This document shows, piece by piece, positions 45,321 to 59,300 of a stretch of 64,000 bases of DNA. Numbering within the stretch: position 1 is the stretch's first letter; every line of letters starts with the position of its first letter. A program made the translations under genes and the position numbers. The notes beneath the pieces are model-generated. The model was not told where the DNA came from. It saw only the letters and a list, made by a program, of their open reading frames with translations, and ran no database searches. Origin of the DNA: Coenobita brevimanus (Eukaryota > Arthropoda > Malacostraca > Decapoda > Coenobitidae); contig CM064658.1 of assembly GCA_032717465.1 (NCBI GenBank), positions 5,762,001 to 5,826,000 of the forward strand. The letters run 5' to 3'.

Positions 45321-47473
45321 TTTTAAAGGCTTTGGCTATGCTAGGATGTGTACTCCATTCAAAATTTGAATTATATTTGGCCATGACTCACCCTTCCACA
45401 CCTGTCCATTCTCCCTCAATCTAACTCCAATACCTGTTAATACCAATACAGTAATGTACCAATAGTCTTCTTCATACTGCAATTACAGATAAAAGCAATG
45501 GAGTTCCAGAGAGAAATTACAGGCAGGTGTGGTAGGGTATAAGTTATGGTCAAGTGTATTTCTAATGTGGCTGCTCCCCAGGCTGCTACATCTTTTGCAC
45601 CATTTCTAGCTGGTCCCTTTACACTAAGACTTTACATAAGACCTTTGCCCCAGGTATTCTTAGGTCTACTCCTTGGTACTGTTCCTTTGACATTCATATC
45701 CACAAACCTCCTCACCAGTTACCCTTTCCAATCTCTCCTCATGTCCATACCATCTAAGTCATCCAACTGGCATCAGATCACTAACACATTTTTTGCCCAT
45801 ATTCCCATCAGCACTAAGTTTTCAAGCACCTCATCCTTAGTGATTTATATTATATACTACACATTCACATTCTTCTGAATGTCAGTTATGTCTATCTGCT
45901 ATCAACAGAGGTTGCTAAAAAGACATACACAAGAATATTAATATGCCATATGCAAAAATAAACAGAAAGGTTGAGGTGTTACTGGGTTTCCTTGACTGAT
46001 GATAACATAGGCCTTAACATTGAACCACTCTCTCAATGCTGCACTATCCATCAAAGTTAAGAAGCCTGCCTTCCTCTTTGCAATATAAATTTTAAGTATA
46101 CAGCCACACTTGACATGGACTATATGGACAAATGTAAGTGACATGAATGAAGGCTTGAGAGCAAGGTACAGTACAGTATGGCTGATGTTACACTGCTGAA
46201 GTAATAATGTACATAGTAGTTGATATCACTGACCCTTTTGGTATGATCATGCATTCTTTTCATTCTACTACCACCAGATAAATTCATCCAGATCAATAGA
46301 TACATGCAGTGAAAAGTAAGATATGGTCACTATTAGCCCCCCATTTACTCTAACTTGGCCCATATTTTTTTTCCTTTTGCAGCTTATTTCACACAGCTTA
46401 GTCGCAGAAAATGACCATGCTGCTGCTCTACATCCTTTCCATAGCATTTCTCCCTCACTACCACTGTACCTTAGTGTTAATATACTGTTATAACTCAGCA
46501 TTCACGATAAAGAGATGGCAACTTTAGGCCAAGTTAGAATAAAATGATTATACGGTACCTATTTTCTTTTATTCTTGCCACAAATGACAATCTTATTCAG
46601 CTCATGGAAAAACTCTCAAAATGATGGGTTTAGACTTTATACTTCCTTCAGTCTGAGGATGATTTGTTCAACCTAGAAAAGATTTTTCGTACTGTAAAGG
46701 TAAGGCAGTGGCCTTCATTTAAGCCTTTCACAAACAGGTAAGGGGGAGACTAAGGAGGCGATGGAGAGACGAAGTGAAGAGATATTTGAGGGAAGGGGGA
46801 GGGTGAGTTGAAGGGAGGGCAGCCAAATGGCAGAGGACAGGGAGGTAATTTATTTATGGCCGACTCCTACAGGATTACGATGTCTGGCAACAGAGAGATA
46901 TACACAGATAGACAGACAAGTAGGTGGTTCTCCCAAGCTGAGTAAAACTGAAAGGTAGTGGAAAGAGCAAACTGAAAGAGACATCAATGTACTAAAGGGG
47001 ACACAAAAAGCATCATCATGGTAGAAGGCAAACTTGTCTACCCAAAGGTATGATTTCTTTGCCTACATCATTATAGGTGCTGTTTCATTCTCAGTCAAAA
47101 TTTCATATACCCGCACCTGTACTTTAATTTACGTTACCTTTCAATTCAGTGAGGTATTTGACTTTTAAATATAATCTTATCATTTCTAGACAATTTCATT
47201 TGTTCAGAAGATGCTTTTGGAACTGGGGGCATTAGCTGTGACCATAGTTATGCCTTTTAGCGATATAGTTAAAATCATCCGTGGCAGCTTGAATAAAATG
47301 AAAAATATCATCAGAGTGAAGGGATTACTAGCAAAAAGACAGCATAAGAAAAAAAGATGACTCATAAAGAGAACTCACTGTATTCAAGTTCATAATTTAC
47401 TGCTAACAGCATTTTTCAAGTCTGATATTTTGGCACATAGGAGTTGAAGGGACTGGAGAAAGGAAATATAGGT

Positions 47474-47562
47474 TTACTTGTTCTCAATGAGTGTCTGTAG
47501 CTGCAACACTAGATTTCTTGCGGTTTTTAGCACCTCCTTCGCATCGTGTCTCTCCGCCATTT
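47474..47562 (-). CDS. SGSM-type gene, terminal exon G
   Basis: Acceptor ACTTTAACAG, 89 nt to the TAA at 47476-47474. It encodes [20 protein letters not shown] then QLQTLIENK, ending right after the TBC domain as expected for the family. The 3' UTR continues to lower coordinates; its end is not defined. Confidence 0.93.
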
Positions 47563-50500
47563 CTGTTAAAGTTGGGAAAAAGAAATCACCATTCATCATC
47601 ATCCTTAATCATTATCATCCTCACAATTCTTCCTACATCAAGATGAGGCAAAGTTGTTTTTGTACTCCAAGACTCAAATGAACATATACTGAACATGAAC
47701 CTGGTAGCCTGAATACCACAGTTGTGGGTAATTATTGCGCTCCAATTGGATTGAGCCGGTGAAGGTTTATATCCAAGGGGTAGTTGGGGTTGATTGCTCA
47801 TGTAATGCCACTCAGGGATGAGTGAGGCTGGTCACTCTCATCTTATGTGTCAGGACCAACTTACCTAGCCTCGGGCTCCTGCGCTCCTCATGGGGCAATG
47901 TAGGATTGGATGATGGATGGATGGCCTTTCCCCCACAGTCCACTACCCTACATTCAGCAGAGGGGGAGGGAGCTAATGGATGTTTATGTAACCAGGCTGC
48001 TCTATTGCCTGGTTATAACAGTGCTACCATGTGAAGGTATGCTTTCCAGTATGGGTGAGTTAGGATCCAGAAACAAAGAGAAAGAGAGTACATAAGGCAG
48101 GACAACTATTAACAGCATGTCCAGAGGGATGGGCCACATAATCATTCACACTATACTAAAGCTTCATTAAAATGAAATCACCATCATAATCATCATCATT
48201 TAATCCTGTGTTGCCCCATAAGGAGCGTAGGAGCCCAGGGCTAGGCAAGTTGGTTCTGTCATTTAAGATGAAAGTGATCAGTCTCACTTATCCCTGAGTG
48301 GCATTACGTGAGCAATAAACCCCAACCATCCCTTGGATATAAACTTGCACCGGCTCAATCCGCTTGGAGCACCTTCATTACCCACTAAACCACCAGGCGC
48401 CATAATCTGGCTGCATGGTTACCATCCAGCATTGTAAATGGTGTACAATGTAGGGTCACACATAAGCAGAAGGAAGAGGAAAGAATGAAGGAAAAAAAAA
48501 AAAAAGACAGAAGAGGGAGTGTAGAGTCATCTGTAAGCATAAGGAAGAGGAAAGAATGAAAGAAAGAAAGACGGAAGAGGACGGAAGGAAAGAAGGAAGA
48601 AAGAGAGGAAAGGGCAGTCACCCGAGAGCAGCACTATGTCAAGTGAGTGGATGGAGAGCGCCTTCACCTACCACTTTTATAAATAAATAAAATAAAATAA
48701 TATATCTGACGCTGGGGATATCTCCAGAAGTCTGAAGGTTAACTTACTAACCAGTAACATCAACTGGCAAAAATAATTACATCATCATCATCATCCAATC
48801 CTGTGTTGCTCCATGAGGAGTGTAGGAGCCCAGGGCTAGGCAAGTTGGTCCTGACATTTTAGATGAGAGTGACCAGCCTCACTCATTCCTGAGTGGCATT
48901 ATGTGAGCAATAAACCCCAACCACCCTTTGGACATATACCTGAACAGGCTCAATCTGCATCATCTAAAACCAGAATAAATTCTGTTCCTCACTGTGGCAC
49001 AACACACACAGCAGTATTTATCTAGCTATCCTGGGAGCCACCAACAGAAGGTGGCCATGGCAAAACCACTACTTCATTCATACATGCTGTTCTCACTCTC
49101 TCATTTCCTCCTCTTCCTCTTCATTCTCTCTCACTGAAGTATGTTGCAACTGTCTTCTACACAACATACAGTCACCTTCGTCCTTAAATCTAAAATACTG
49201 TACATTAAGCAAATTGAGAACTAACCATTGAAAAATTTGATAATGTCAGTGAAGTCCATGTTGTTGTCCAGTATGATGCCCCGATATCTTTCCACCAGTG
49301 CCAGTGCGATGAACAGCACAAAGTGTGGTGAGGATACATGCCGCGCTGCCCAGATGGCCTCCCACACCCGAAACACATCATCATACACCAACTCTGGGAT
49401 AGTGGAAAGAAGAAAGGGGTCTGGCATCCACTGTAATTGTATCTCCTTCGATACACCTATTACTGTATTATCCATCTATCTAAAGCCAGACACCATAATC
49501 TCGTAAGGGGCGGATGTTTGTCTTTGAGTTACTGTAGGTGTGCTGTGGGGAGGGGCACTAACCTTTCACCAACCCACTAGTTGACATGTAGGATACAGTG
49601 GTCTCCAAACTGAAACATTATATGAATGACATCACCATACTGATTTTTTTTTGGGGGGGGGATATGGGGGTGGAGGTGTAATATAAAAGTGAACTGGATT
49701 ACAGCTCTATTGCAGTTCATATACATCCCAGAAAGTCTTTGGATTCCTGTTATTTTGTGTCTATCAAAGTTCTACTGCTACTTATAACTCTTAGTGCCAG
49801 TTATATGGATAAAATTAAAGAAAAAAAATAAAGCTGCAATTCTGAAACATACCTGACTTAACAATGAGAACTGCCAATGTCTGTTTGCATATTACTAATG
49901 GATGGTGGAGTGGGGGATGTTAACCCTCTCAGGAACTATAAGTTTTCAATAAGTGTTTGTGACAGTAGAGAATGGGGTGCACGCAGCCTCTAACCACACA
50001 CAAAGGAAAACATTCCCAGAAATTGGTTACACTGGTATAAATTGTATACCATCATCTTCACTGATGTTTATACTATATGATAAACTAATAAAAACACACA
50101 AAACTGATGCATAAATGTACTGAGGTGCAGTAAGAATAAACTGGTTCCAGAGTAAAAATAGCTTCTGAACATCCTAGTGCAAAATTTTGCCTGCACTGTG
50201 CAACAGCAAGTATATGTCTACATGAAGAATTTCACAAGCTTTCTCGTGTTTTTTCAGAATTTTGATACGACCAATAGTTTTCGAGTATATCGCCAAAAAT
50301 CTTGAGCACAAACACACCCCTTCACAGAAAGCCGAGAGGACACCGAGTATTTGAGAGTGTTGGCCTCAAAATAGACATCCTTCCCTATGCCCCACCTTGG
50401 TTTGATGCACTTGCTAAAATTTAATTTCTATAAATATTTTTGTCCAAAACTGCCTAATCGGCATCTCTTCAGCCCAAAACTGATAATGAAGCAAAGTGTG

Positions 50501-53335
50501 TCATCGGTTACTCTTCAGTTCAACTCTGATATGATGCAATTTGTGCCATCATTCCCGAGAGGGTTAAGGAATAATGTCGAAAAGTACTGTATTTCATTTT
50601 TTGCTTCCTGCTGTGTAACACAGCTGCTGCACAATTATACATACATAATACCAAAGTTATAATGTAGTCGAAATACATTATACAAGTTCTTAACCCTTTT
50701 GTTTCCTATGGACACATTATCTTACATAGGCTACCACAGGGAGATTTTATTCAGCCAAGAGGAAGTTAGTAATCAATGGACTGAAATCTATCTCATTTAA
50801 CTCTTTGGACCTAAAAAAAAAATCTGTTAGCTGAATGAAACAGTTTAGATAAAAAATGAATACAATGCCAAGTCTATCCATGGTTGTGACAGGGTCAATA
50901 TACCTCTTTTGAAGTCCAGGAGGAACCAGCGATAGCAGAAGTAGAAGTGAGTGTAGTCACCGTTCTGATGCATCAACTCAAACATCTCAGAGTCAAGGAT
51001 CTGAATCAGTGACCTGCAAACATAGAAGAATCACTGTAATCATAATTTGATAGAAAAAAATACAGACTTTAAGGAACCAGCGATAGCAGATGTAGATGTG
51101 AGTGTAGTCACCGTTCTGATGCATCAACTCAAACATCTCAGAGTCAAGGATCTGAATCAGTGACCTGCAAACACAGAAGAATCACTGTAATCATAATTTG
51201 CTAGAAAAAAAATACAGACTTTGTAATTAAAAACTCCCTACATATTAAGTGGGGTTGGTGGAGGATTAGTGCCCCTCCCTGTAAAACAATTAACTCTAAG
51301 CCTTGGCCACCCTGCTTTTGGGATACATGGCATCTAGCAATGAATGAATGAATGAATAATTTAAAAAAAAAGAAAAAAAAAAAATCACAGTTACTGCAAT
51401 TTATCAGCAAAGAAACTGATACTTAATTCTAGCATACAGTAATTTTATTAATCATGGAAAAATTGCACTACAAACTCATGTGCCTTTCTTCTATCACATA
51501 TAAATCTAACCACAAAATAAGGACAAAAACTTATAACAGGCAACCTGAACCAACCAAACATCCTCACATCCATACTCTCTTCATAATAACTTAGTCTAAC
51601 ACTGCCATCTCTCCATCTTGAATGCTAAGTTATAAATATAGATTAACACTAGATGCTGATGCTAGTCAAGAAGAGAAGCTATGGAAAGAAGGCATAGTCA
51701 TAATACTGTTTTACTGTGATGCTGGGCTATGAGAAATAAGTTGCAAAAGGATTAAAATCTGGGATAAGTTATGTGGAAATGATTATAACAGACAAAAATG
51801 CAATTTCCAGTGCTATATTACACCCTTTGAGGTCTGAGGCCAAGCTAGTGTATCACAAAACATTTAAGAAAAAATGACACTAAAAAACCTCCAGCTGTTT
51901 TTAACAAGTTTGAACTCTTGTGTGGAGGCAAGGCCTATGACTGGTCTATCTATCTATCTATTGCCAGACGCCACAATCCTGTAAGGGGTGGCCAGTGACT
52001 TTGAGTTATTTGTTTTACGGGGAGGGGCACTAACCCTCCACCAACCCACTTGCTGACACGTAGGAAGCACATATGGTATGGTTATATGGTTACCACCCAG
52101 CGTTGTAAATGGTTTCTTGGCTTACTATGACTGGTGCCTATCATAATTAGACCACCAGGTGTCTCTACAACAACTATGTTCCTGTTGTGACTCCAGGCTA
52201 ATCTAACTGTGAACTCTGTGGACTGCAAGCTGAAGCAGTTCTTCCTCTGCAGTCCATCATCATCCTGTTAGGTGACAAGAAGGAAGCCAAGGGATATTTG
52301 TAATAATTATCAGGTAATCAAAAAATGGGAAGGTGTCCCCCTCCACCACCTAGATCACTCATACATAACCCACCTCATGTTGGCAAAGTGCTGGTCCATG
52401 GCACCGCCATTGGGGAAGTTATGAGACATTCGGGCCATGAGGTGACAGAAGCAAGAGTATGTGGCTGCCTCCTCATCAAACACAACTAGGAGAGGAGCCA
52501 CCAGGTCACACATCCCTTGCATGTACCCAGTTTCTAGGTGCTCCCAGACATACCTAGGAGAATAAATCAGTCTTTGTCAAGTTATATTTATCTATTTGTT
52601 TGTCTCAGTGTCGTAAGCTTACACATCCCTTGCAGGTAGTCAATTTCTAGGTGCTCCAAGGCATCCCTGTGAGAATAAATCAGTTCATGACTACCTATCT
52701 ATCTCAGTACCTGCATGTAAAAATAATGTGAGAAAAGAAAAAGTGGGAAGGGGTGAATTATCAACTTGAGAGAATATTTTTAAAAATATGAGAAATTGGT
52801 TGAGAAAAAATGGGAAAGGGTATATTTCTTACAAACAGCTCAGAAAGAGTGAGAAAGAGAGCATTCCTGCCTTGAGAAAATGTGAAAAATGTGAGAAATG
52901 AGCAGAGAATAAGAATGGAAAAAAATGTGAGAAAAGAGCTGGGGAAATGTGAAAAACAGTACATTACTAACGTGCACATGACATTGCGCAGCTTCTCAAG
53001 GTTTTCCTGAGTGAAGTACCAGTAGTTACGATCACACCGCTGTACATCCTTGTCTATCCGGTGGAGGTTCTGCCCAAATGACTCCAGCAGCTCCGTCTGG
53101 GAAGAAATTAAAGGTGTTGTGGGGTTATACATCACGTGTTTTTCCAAAATATGGTGCAGCTCCTTTAAGGGAAACTAACTGTATACAGGCCTGAGGTTAG
53201 GCTACATAATCTAGGACATAACAGAATAGATGACACATCTATGCTTCAGTACACTGACATACTTAGCATAAACTGCTATGATAAGTAATAAACCTACAGA
53301 ACATAGATCTCAAAATTTGTGAACCCAGTAACTCC

Positions 53336-53374
<39 letters not shown>

Positions 53375-56300
53375 TGGTGGTATTTGCCCATGGACCAATT
53401 GCGCTACCATAGGTTTGTAGCAGATTGGTGATGAAATAAAGGAATGACAATAAACTAAAAAGTGTTTGGACAAAAGAAGAAAGAAACTGAAGGAATACAG
53501 TATATCTCCACACTATGGCATGGAGACAGCAATATGAACAAGCACGAGGCAAAATCAAATCCGACCTCACCGAGTAAACTCCACCCTGTGAGGAAGCTGG
53601 TGATATACAGGATGATCGTGACTCCAGGCTGTGACCATCCTGCCCTTCCTCCACCCCAAGTGTGTCCATGTTGTTATCATCACCCCCATCGTTTCCACCA
53701 TCCTCATTCTCCCCCATCCCATTTTCTGTGATGTGCTTGACTTCATTATCTGCCGACACACATTCCATTTCCTCCACTCCGTTGACTGTAGGTGGAAAGG
53801 GTGTTGTATTTGGTTTAGGTGAGAAAAGTTCTCCGGTAAAAATATCTGGTGGTAGCAATGAACAAATTATACAAGTACTGCTAATATGCAGGTTACAAAC
53901 ATTCTCTCTAACCCCTTCACCACAAATCTCTGCAAAGGAGAATAAAATCATGAGGAAGTTGCAAAAACATAACAAAACAATATGTCATTATTATCATTAT
54001 TAGCAGCAGCAACCCTAGGCTCATCTGAATATGAGCCCAGCGGACTGCAGACTGTACTCGCCTAGTTCATCATTCTCTTTCTGAGGGACTGGGGGATGTT
54101 TGCATAATCGGAAAGTTCCACCACCCAGTCATATCAGCGCCACCACATGAAGGCGCTCCTCTTCAGCACCAATATGTGCCATAATGAAGGGGCATGGTTG
54201 CATCAATGACTTGCCAGATTAAGGCTCGGTTTCAGGGAGTCTCCATTTTTGGATATGGGGATGAGTTCATACAGAATGCCCTTTCATGTGATCATTGGAA
54301 CTTGGAAAGCTAAATTACATACTGCCTCTTGAGCATGATGTCTCATACAGTAATCCCCTGATCATCAGACGTAACAGAGCCAAAGGCATGTCTGGAAAGT
54401 AGATCCATCCGGGTAATGGACTTCTCCCCTGGTCTCCCTTCATACATACCCTAATTTTGAATGCCATTGTAAAAGGCCACTACAGTACATCGAATAACAG
54501 TTGTTCCTGTTGTTTAACACTACTCAGTCTGGTCAAGCAGACCTATAAACCACAGACAAGCAATCAACACTGCAGGGCCATACCCTGCAGTGACATTAAA
54601 AAAAAAAAAGAAAAAAGCCCAGCCGTGGGAAAATGTTCATACGGCCATAATTTCCACCCAGACGCAAGCATTTTGTTTGGATAAAATGGAAAAATGTAAG
54701 AATAATGGTTTCCAATGGCCAGATCACGCCATCTCGGTTATGGATTGTTCGGATAATGGACATCCAGATAATCGAGAGATTACTCTATTTAATTTTTTTG
54801 TACCAAATCATTTTACTTTAATAAGACTTGTGGTGAAGGATTTACAAAGTCTCTCTATTAACCCTTTGAGATTCCAATATTTCAAATCTAACCTCAGAGA
54901 TTCCGATGACACGTTTTCGCGTCATTTCAAATCCAACCTCAGAAATCCCGATGATGTGTTTATGCGTCATTTTAAGATACTTTTGTAAAATATTCACCAT
55001 AAATCGTGTTTATACATTATAAAAAAGACACATGAGTGCGACTTCATGGAATGGTTGCTCTATGCCTGGCTGGTACTGCACAGCTGGTCTGACTCATGGC
55101 TTTGTCTATTTACTACTTTACTCTTGGCGAATATTTTTCTACAGCAAGGTATAAAATTTTTGGTTTTTGTTTAACTTCAGCTCGTCATTTTGACTTTTTA
55201 CCTTCTCTGTTCCCCTTTTTTAACATACTATGATAAAGTACAACTATTCAGCTTAAAATGAAACCAGCATTCTATCATGAAAACTATATTTACATAGACT
55301 GATCAAAGTTAAAGATCGCTAAGGGAATATGCAGCTGAGAATCATGCAAAAATGTGCATCTACTTTCTTTTGCTTTACTGCACAGTAACACGCATAATTT
55401 GCCATAAACTATATATTGTTATAAAGGTATTTTATTGTGGTTCTGCATGGTTTAAACCAGATTTTTTTTTTTTTTTTTTTTTTTCTTTTTTTTGGTGCCA
55501 AATATTTTTCTACGGCAAAGTATAAAATTTTTGGTTTTCGCCTAACTTCAACTTGTCATTTTGATTTTTTAGTTTCTTTGTTTTCCTTTTTATAACATTA
55601 TGATAAAGTACAACTATTCTGATTCAAAATAACACCACAACCAGCATTCTATCGTAAAAAGTGTATTTACACTGACTGATCAACAAAAAAGATCATGAAG
55701 TGAATATGCGGCTGAGAATCATGAAAAAATTGCGTTTCTTTTTCTTTTGCTTTACTGCACAATAAAAATGCAGAAATAACCATAATCTAGATATAATTGT
55801 AGAAGTAATTTATTGTAATTTTGCATGTTAAACCATATTTATATAAACATATATATATATATATATACAGTGCTAGTCAAAAGTATCGAGCGCTCTGCGT
55901 CCCTCCTACGAAACAAACCTTTCAACACTGAAAAAACATATAAATAATTATGCATTTTATTTACCTTTAGTGCTTCGTAGGGTATCCTTTACTCTTCTTC
56001 ACGGACCTGAGACGTCTTGGAAGTGAAAGGGCGAGGCTCCTGAGGTGCTGGAGGGGTATTTTGTCCCAGGAGTCACGAATGGCGGCTTCCAGCTTAGGCA
56101 GAGCTCACGTCCTTCCCTTGGAGATTCTTCTTTACGAGGTACCAGAGGTTTTCAATCGGGTTGAGGTCTGGGCTATTTCCTGGCCAGTCTTTCATGAATG
56201 ATACCTCGCAGTCATGAAGCCAATTGGTGACCGATTTGGCCTTGTGAGCAGGTGCACCGTCCTGCTGAAACACTCGTGCACCTTTTAGCTCAAAGGAGTC

Positions 56301-59300
56301 TGGTAAATGATCACACAGAAGGTCCAGGTAAACATCCTGAATCACGCTGCAGTTCTTGGGAAGCACAAGCTTCCCCAAACCTTGACCAGAAAAACAACCC
56401 CATACCATGAGTGAATCAGGATGTTTAACTGTGCTTTCAACATACCGTGGGTCAAGTGGGTCACTACCTTTGCGCCGGTACACACGTGCTCCTCTGTTAC
56501 AGGTGACACTAAACGTTGCCTCATCAGACCACAACACTGACAACCATTGCTCCTCACCCCAGTTAAGATATTTGTTAGCAAAGGCAAGCCTACAAAGTCG
56601 CTGGTTCTTTGTGAGAAGAGGCTTTCTCACAGGCCTGTGACTTGTGTAACCAAGTTCATGGACCCTTCGAGACACTGTGTGCACAGACACCTCACCAAAC
56701 ACTTCTGAGTTGCTCTCCTTTATTTTCCTTGCACTCAAACGAGGATTAGACTCCACTGCACGTTTTAAAACATTAACAGACCTTGGGGAAGTTTTCCTAG
56801 GCCTACCAGACTGCGGTTTCTTTGTGGGAACGTCACCACTGTTTTCCACACGAAACCGCGAGCACCACCTACGCACTGTCGATCGAGCCACACCAACCAA
56901 TTCACTAATTTCCTTTGTCTGGTGGCCTGCCTCCTTTAGAGAAATGATCTGAGGTATGATTTCACTCAATAGTTCACGGGTAGGTGCCACAACAAAGTGG
57001 CGAAAGCTAAAACACTGTGGGACACTCGGTAAAAAAGGGCACAAAAAGAGAGGGAGACGCGGCGGAATTCCTCTCTCTCAGGCAGCCTGTGGACAACTGA
57101 GGCGGGAACCAACCAGCGCATCGGAAGGCCTCAGGCTACCGTGACGTCATGCTAGCATTCTGGCTCAATTTTTACTACCAAAAATGGGTGATTCTTTTTT
57201 GGCCATAAGTATTGCGCACCCGGCCATAGGCACTTGATACTTTTGACGAGCACTGTATATCCATCCATCATCCAATCCTACGTTGCCCCATGAGGAGCAT
57301 AGGAGCCCGGGGCTAGGCAAGTTGGTCCTGACATTTACAATGAGAGTGACCAACTTCACTCATCCCTGAGTGGCATTATGTGAGCAATAAACCCCAACCA
57401 CCCCTTGGATATAAACCTTCACCGGCTCAATCCGACTGGAGCACAATAATTACCCAATAAACCACCAGGCGCCAAAATTTGGTTATGTGGTTACCACCCA
57501 GCGTAGTAAATAGTTTCCTGGTGTACAGGAAACCATTTGGCTTGTCACTCAGTGCAAATATATACATATCTATATATTTTTTGCTGTTTTTCTACAGCAA
57601 GGTATAAAAGTTTTGGTATATAAGGTATAAAATTTTTTTTGCCAACTTCAACTTGTCATTTTGACTTTTCATTTTCTTTGCTTTCCTTTTTTGAACATAC
57701 TAAGATAAACTACAACAATTTTGTTTTAAAATGACACCCAAACCAACATTCTAGCATGAAAAGTGTATTTAGACAAGGCGATCAAGGAAAAATATTGTGG
57801 CGTGAAGATGTGGGTTAACACGAGAGCGGCTGACTCTAGCACAGTCATAATCTGCCCGGCCCAGAAACCTGATAGGGTTAACCCCTCTGATACAAATATG
57901 TCTTCTTTAGCCTTGCTAACATTGGGCAATTTTAGTCAATTCAGGAGAGACCTTTTGTTGGGAAAAAAAAAAAAAAAAAAAAAAAAATTGCAATCCTGAA
58001 ATATCAGCTTAGGGTATCTGGCTCTTCAGAGAGACACAATATAATTGATAACTGATTATAAAGTTTGCTACAAATACATACACATGTAAAATTATTTAAA
58101 ATATGGAACAAAACAGTTTTAAGTTGCATATGCTGCAGGATGAGTGATGGACAATCTGCATAACACATGATCAGAGGGATGATTTACTGTGCATTCCTGA
58201 CTTGGATTCACAAGCAAAATTAAAATCAGTTCCTTATCATAACTAAGACTTGTTTTATAAGACAGACAAGGAAAGGAGACTGCAGAAGTTTCCAATGACT
58301 CTTAGTCTCCCTGCGTTAACAAATATTAGTTACATGAAGAAAGTTATCATAAATTGTTGAGTGAATCTGTCAGCAGCCTGAGAAAGCAACTAGCCATATG
58401 GTATCTCACACTTGGCATGCAAAATGAACAACTCTTATGCGGCACTGTTCTTCTTCCATGATGAGAATGTTTGTGGTTTATGGTTAACTATTAGATACAT
58501 AAGCCTAATCACAGGGTACAGTACTTTGTTGACAATGTCTTCTATTTACTTTTCTTCTTTTTGTGGGTATACCCTGTTATGCAATGATGATGTCCAGTAA
58601 AAACATACGGTACTGTACTAAGCACACACTACCCATTTACCCATTAATAGTATTCTCATTCAAAATGTTTGCTACATTGTTGTTGCTAGGTAACCTCATG
58701 ATCCATACCTGAGCAGACCTGTAGCATGGAGACAAATGACTGACTCATCAAGATGGATCACAGGTCCAACATATGATAATTAGTTAGAAATGCTTGTCAA
58801 TATCACATTATGTGTTGTATATGTAGACTAAGAGAATTACATAGTGTACCTGTGCTGGCTATAATGTTATTCAATCTGTATTTGTGGGAATAATATAGTC
58901 TAGCAACATCCATACCATCTAACCTTGCAAGTTCGGTATCTACGTTGTCTATGGGTATGGGATTTCCTACGAGGAGGTAGTTAGAGGCATAGCCGTTACT
59001 CTCTTCAGCCCAACAATGTCTTTTCTATTCTAATTTGACTAACACTTGGCAAAATTTTACAGTTCTAGAAAGTGCCCTTGGGCTAAATAAATTTACAGCA
59101 TGGTTGGGGATATATGAGTGGATCTGTTGTTTGTATCAGTTTAAAAGGATCTGTGATGGAATCCTGTAGTAGGCATTGCTATTGTGGCTTGATGGCATAG
59201 TTGCTATTAGTGCGGATGTGGCTGTATGTTTGTGTGTGTAGTGATGTGGGTGTTGGGGCCTACTGTGTGTGGCGTTGGAGACTGCTGTGTGCTAATGCTA

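Larger units (their letters stand above)
31346..47473. other. Gene-poor region dominated by a dispersed very short TTAA-associated repeat
   Basis: I found no convincing coding sequence in 16 kb. The dominant signal is a short motif in both orientations with core CTAAGCTGAATAAAACTGTC then TGGTAGCAGGAATAAAA (reverse: TTTTATTCCTGCTA). It was seen near 31985, 32410, 32545, 34480, 34975, 35275, 35935, 36270, 36590, 36720, 36785, 37230, 37930, 41690, 41770, 41930, 42000, 42120, 42660, 44000, 44110, 46560 and 47180, and less often in flanking regions. Several copies sit between TTAA-CCCCTTCA and TGAAGGG-TTAA. Part of the region may be 3' UTR of the gene ending at 47474, but no polyadenylation site can be assigned. 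Degenerate SINE relatives lie near 31620-31850, 37488-37615, 39480-39610 and 40810-40955. Confidence 0.55.

Noticed and set aside
45546..45878. 110-codon hydrophobic membrane protein
   Set aside because: No homology recognised, no splice or promoter context, and composition fits chance TC-rich AT-rich sequence.
51074..51164. Mutually exclusive alternative exon E
   Set aside because: It lacks the last seven codons and a donor, and continued reading hits a stop. A decoy or dead duplicate is more likely.
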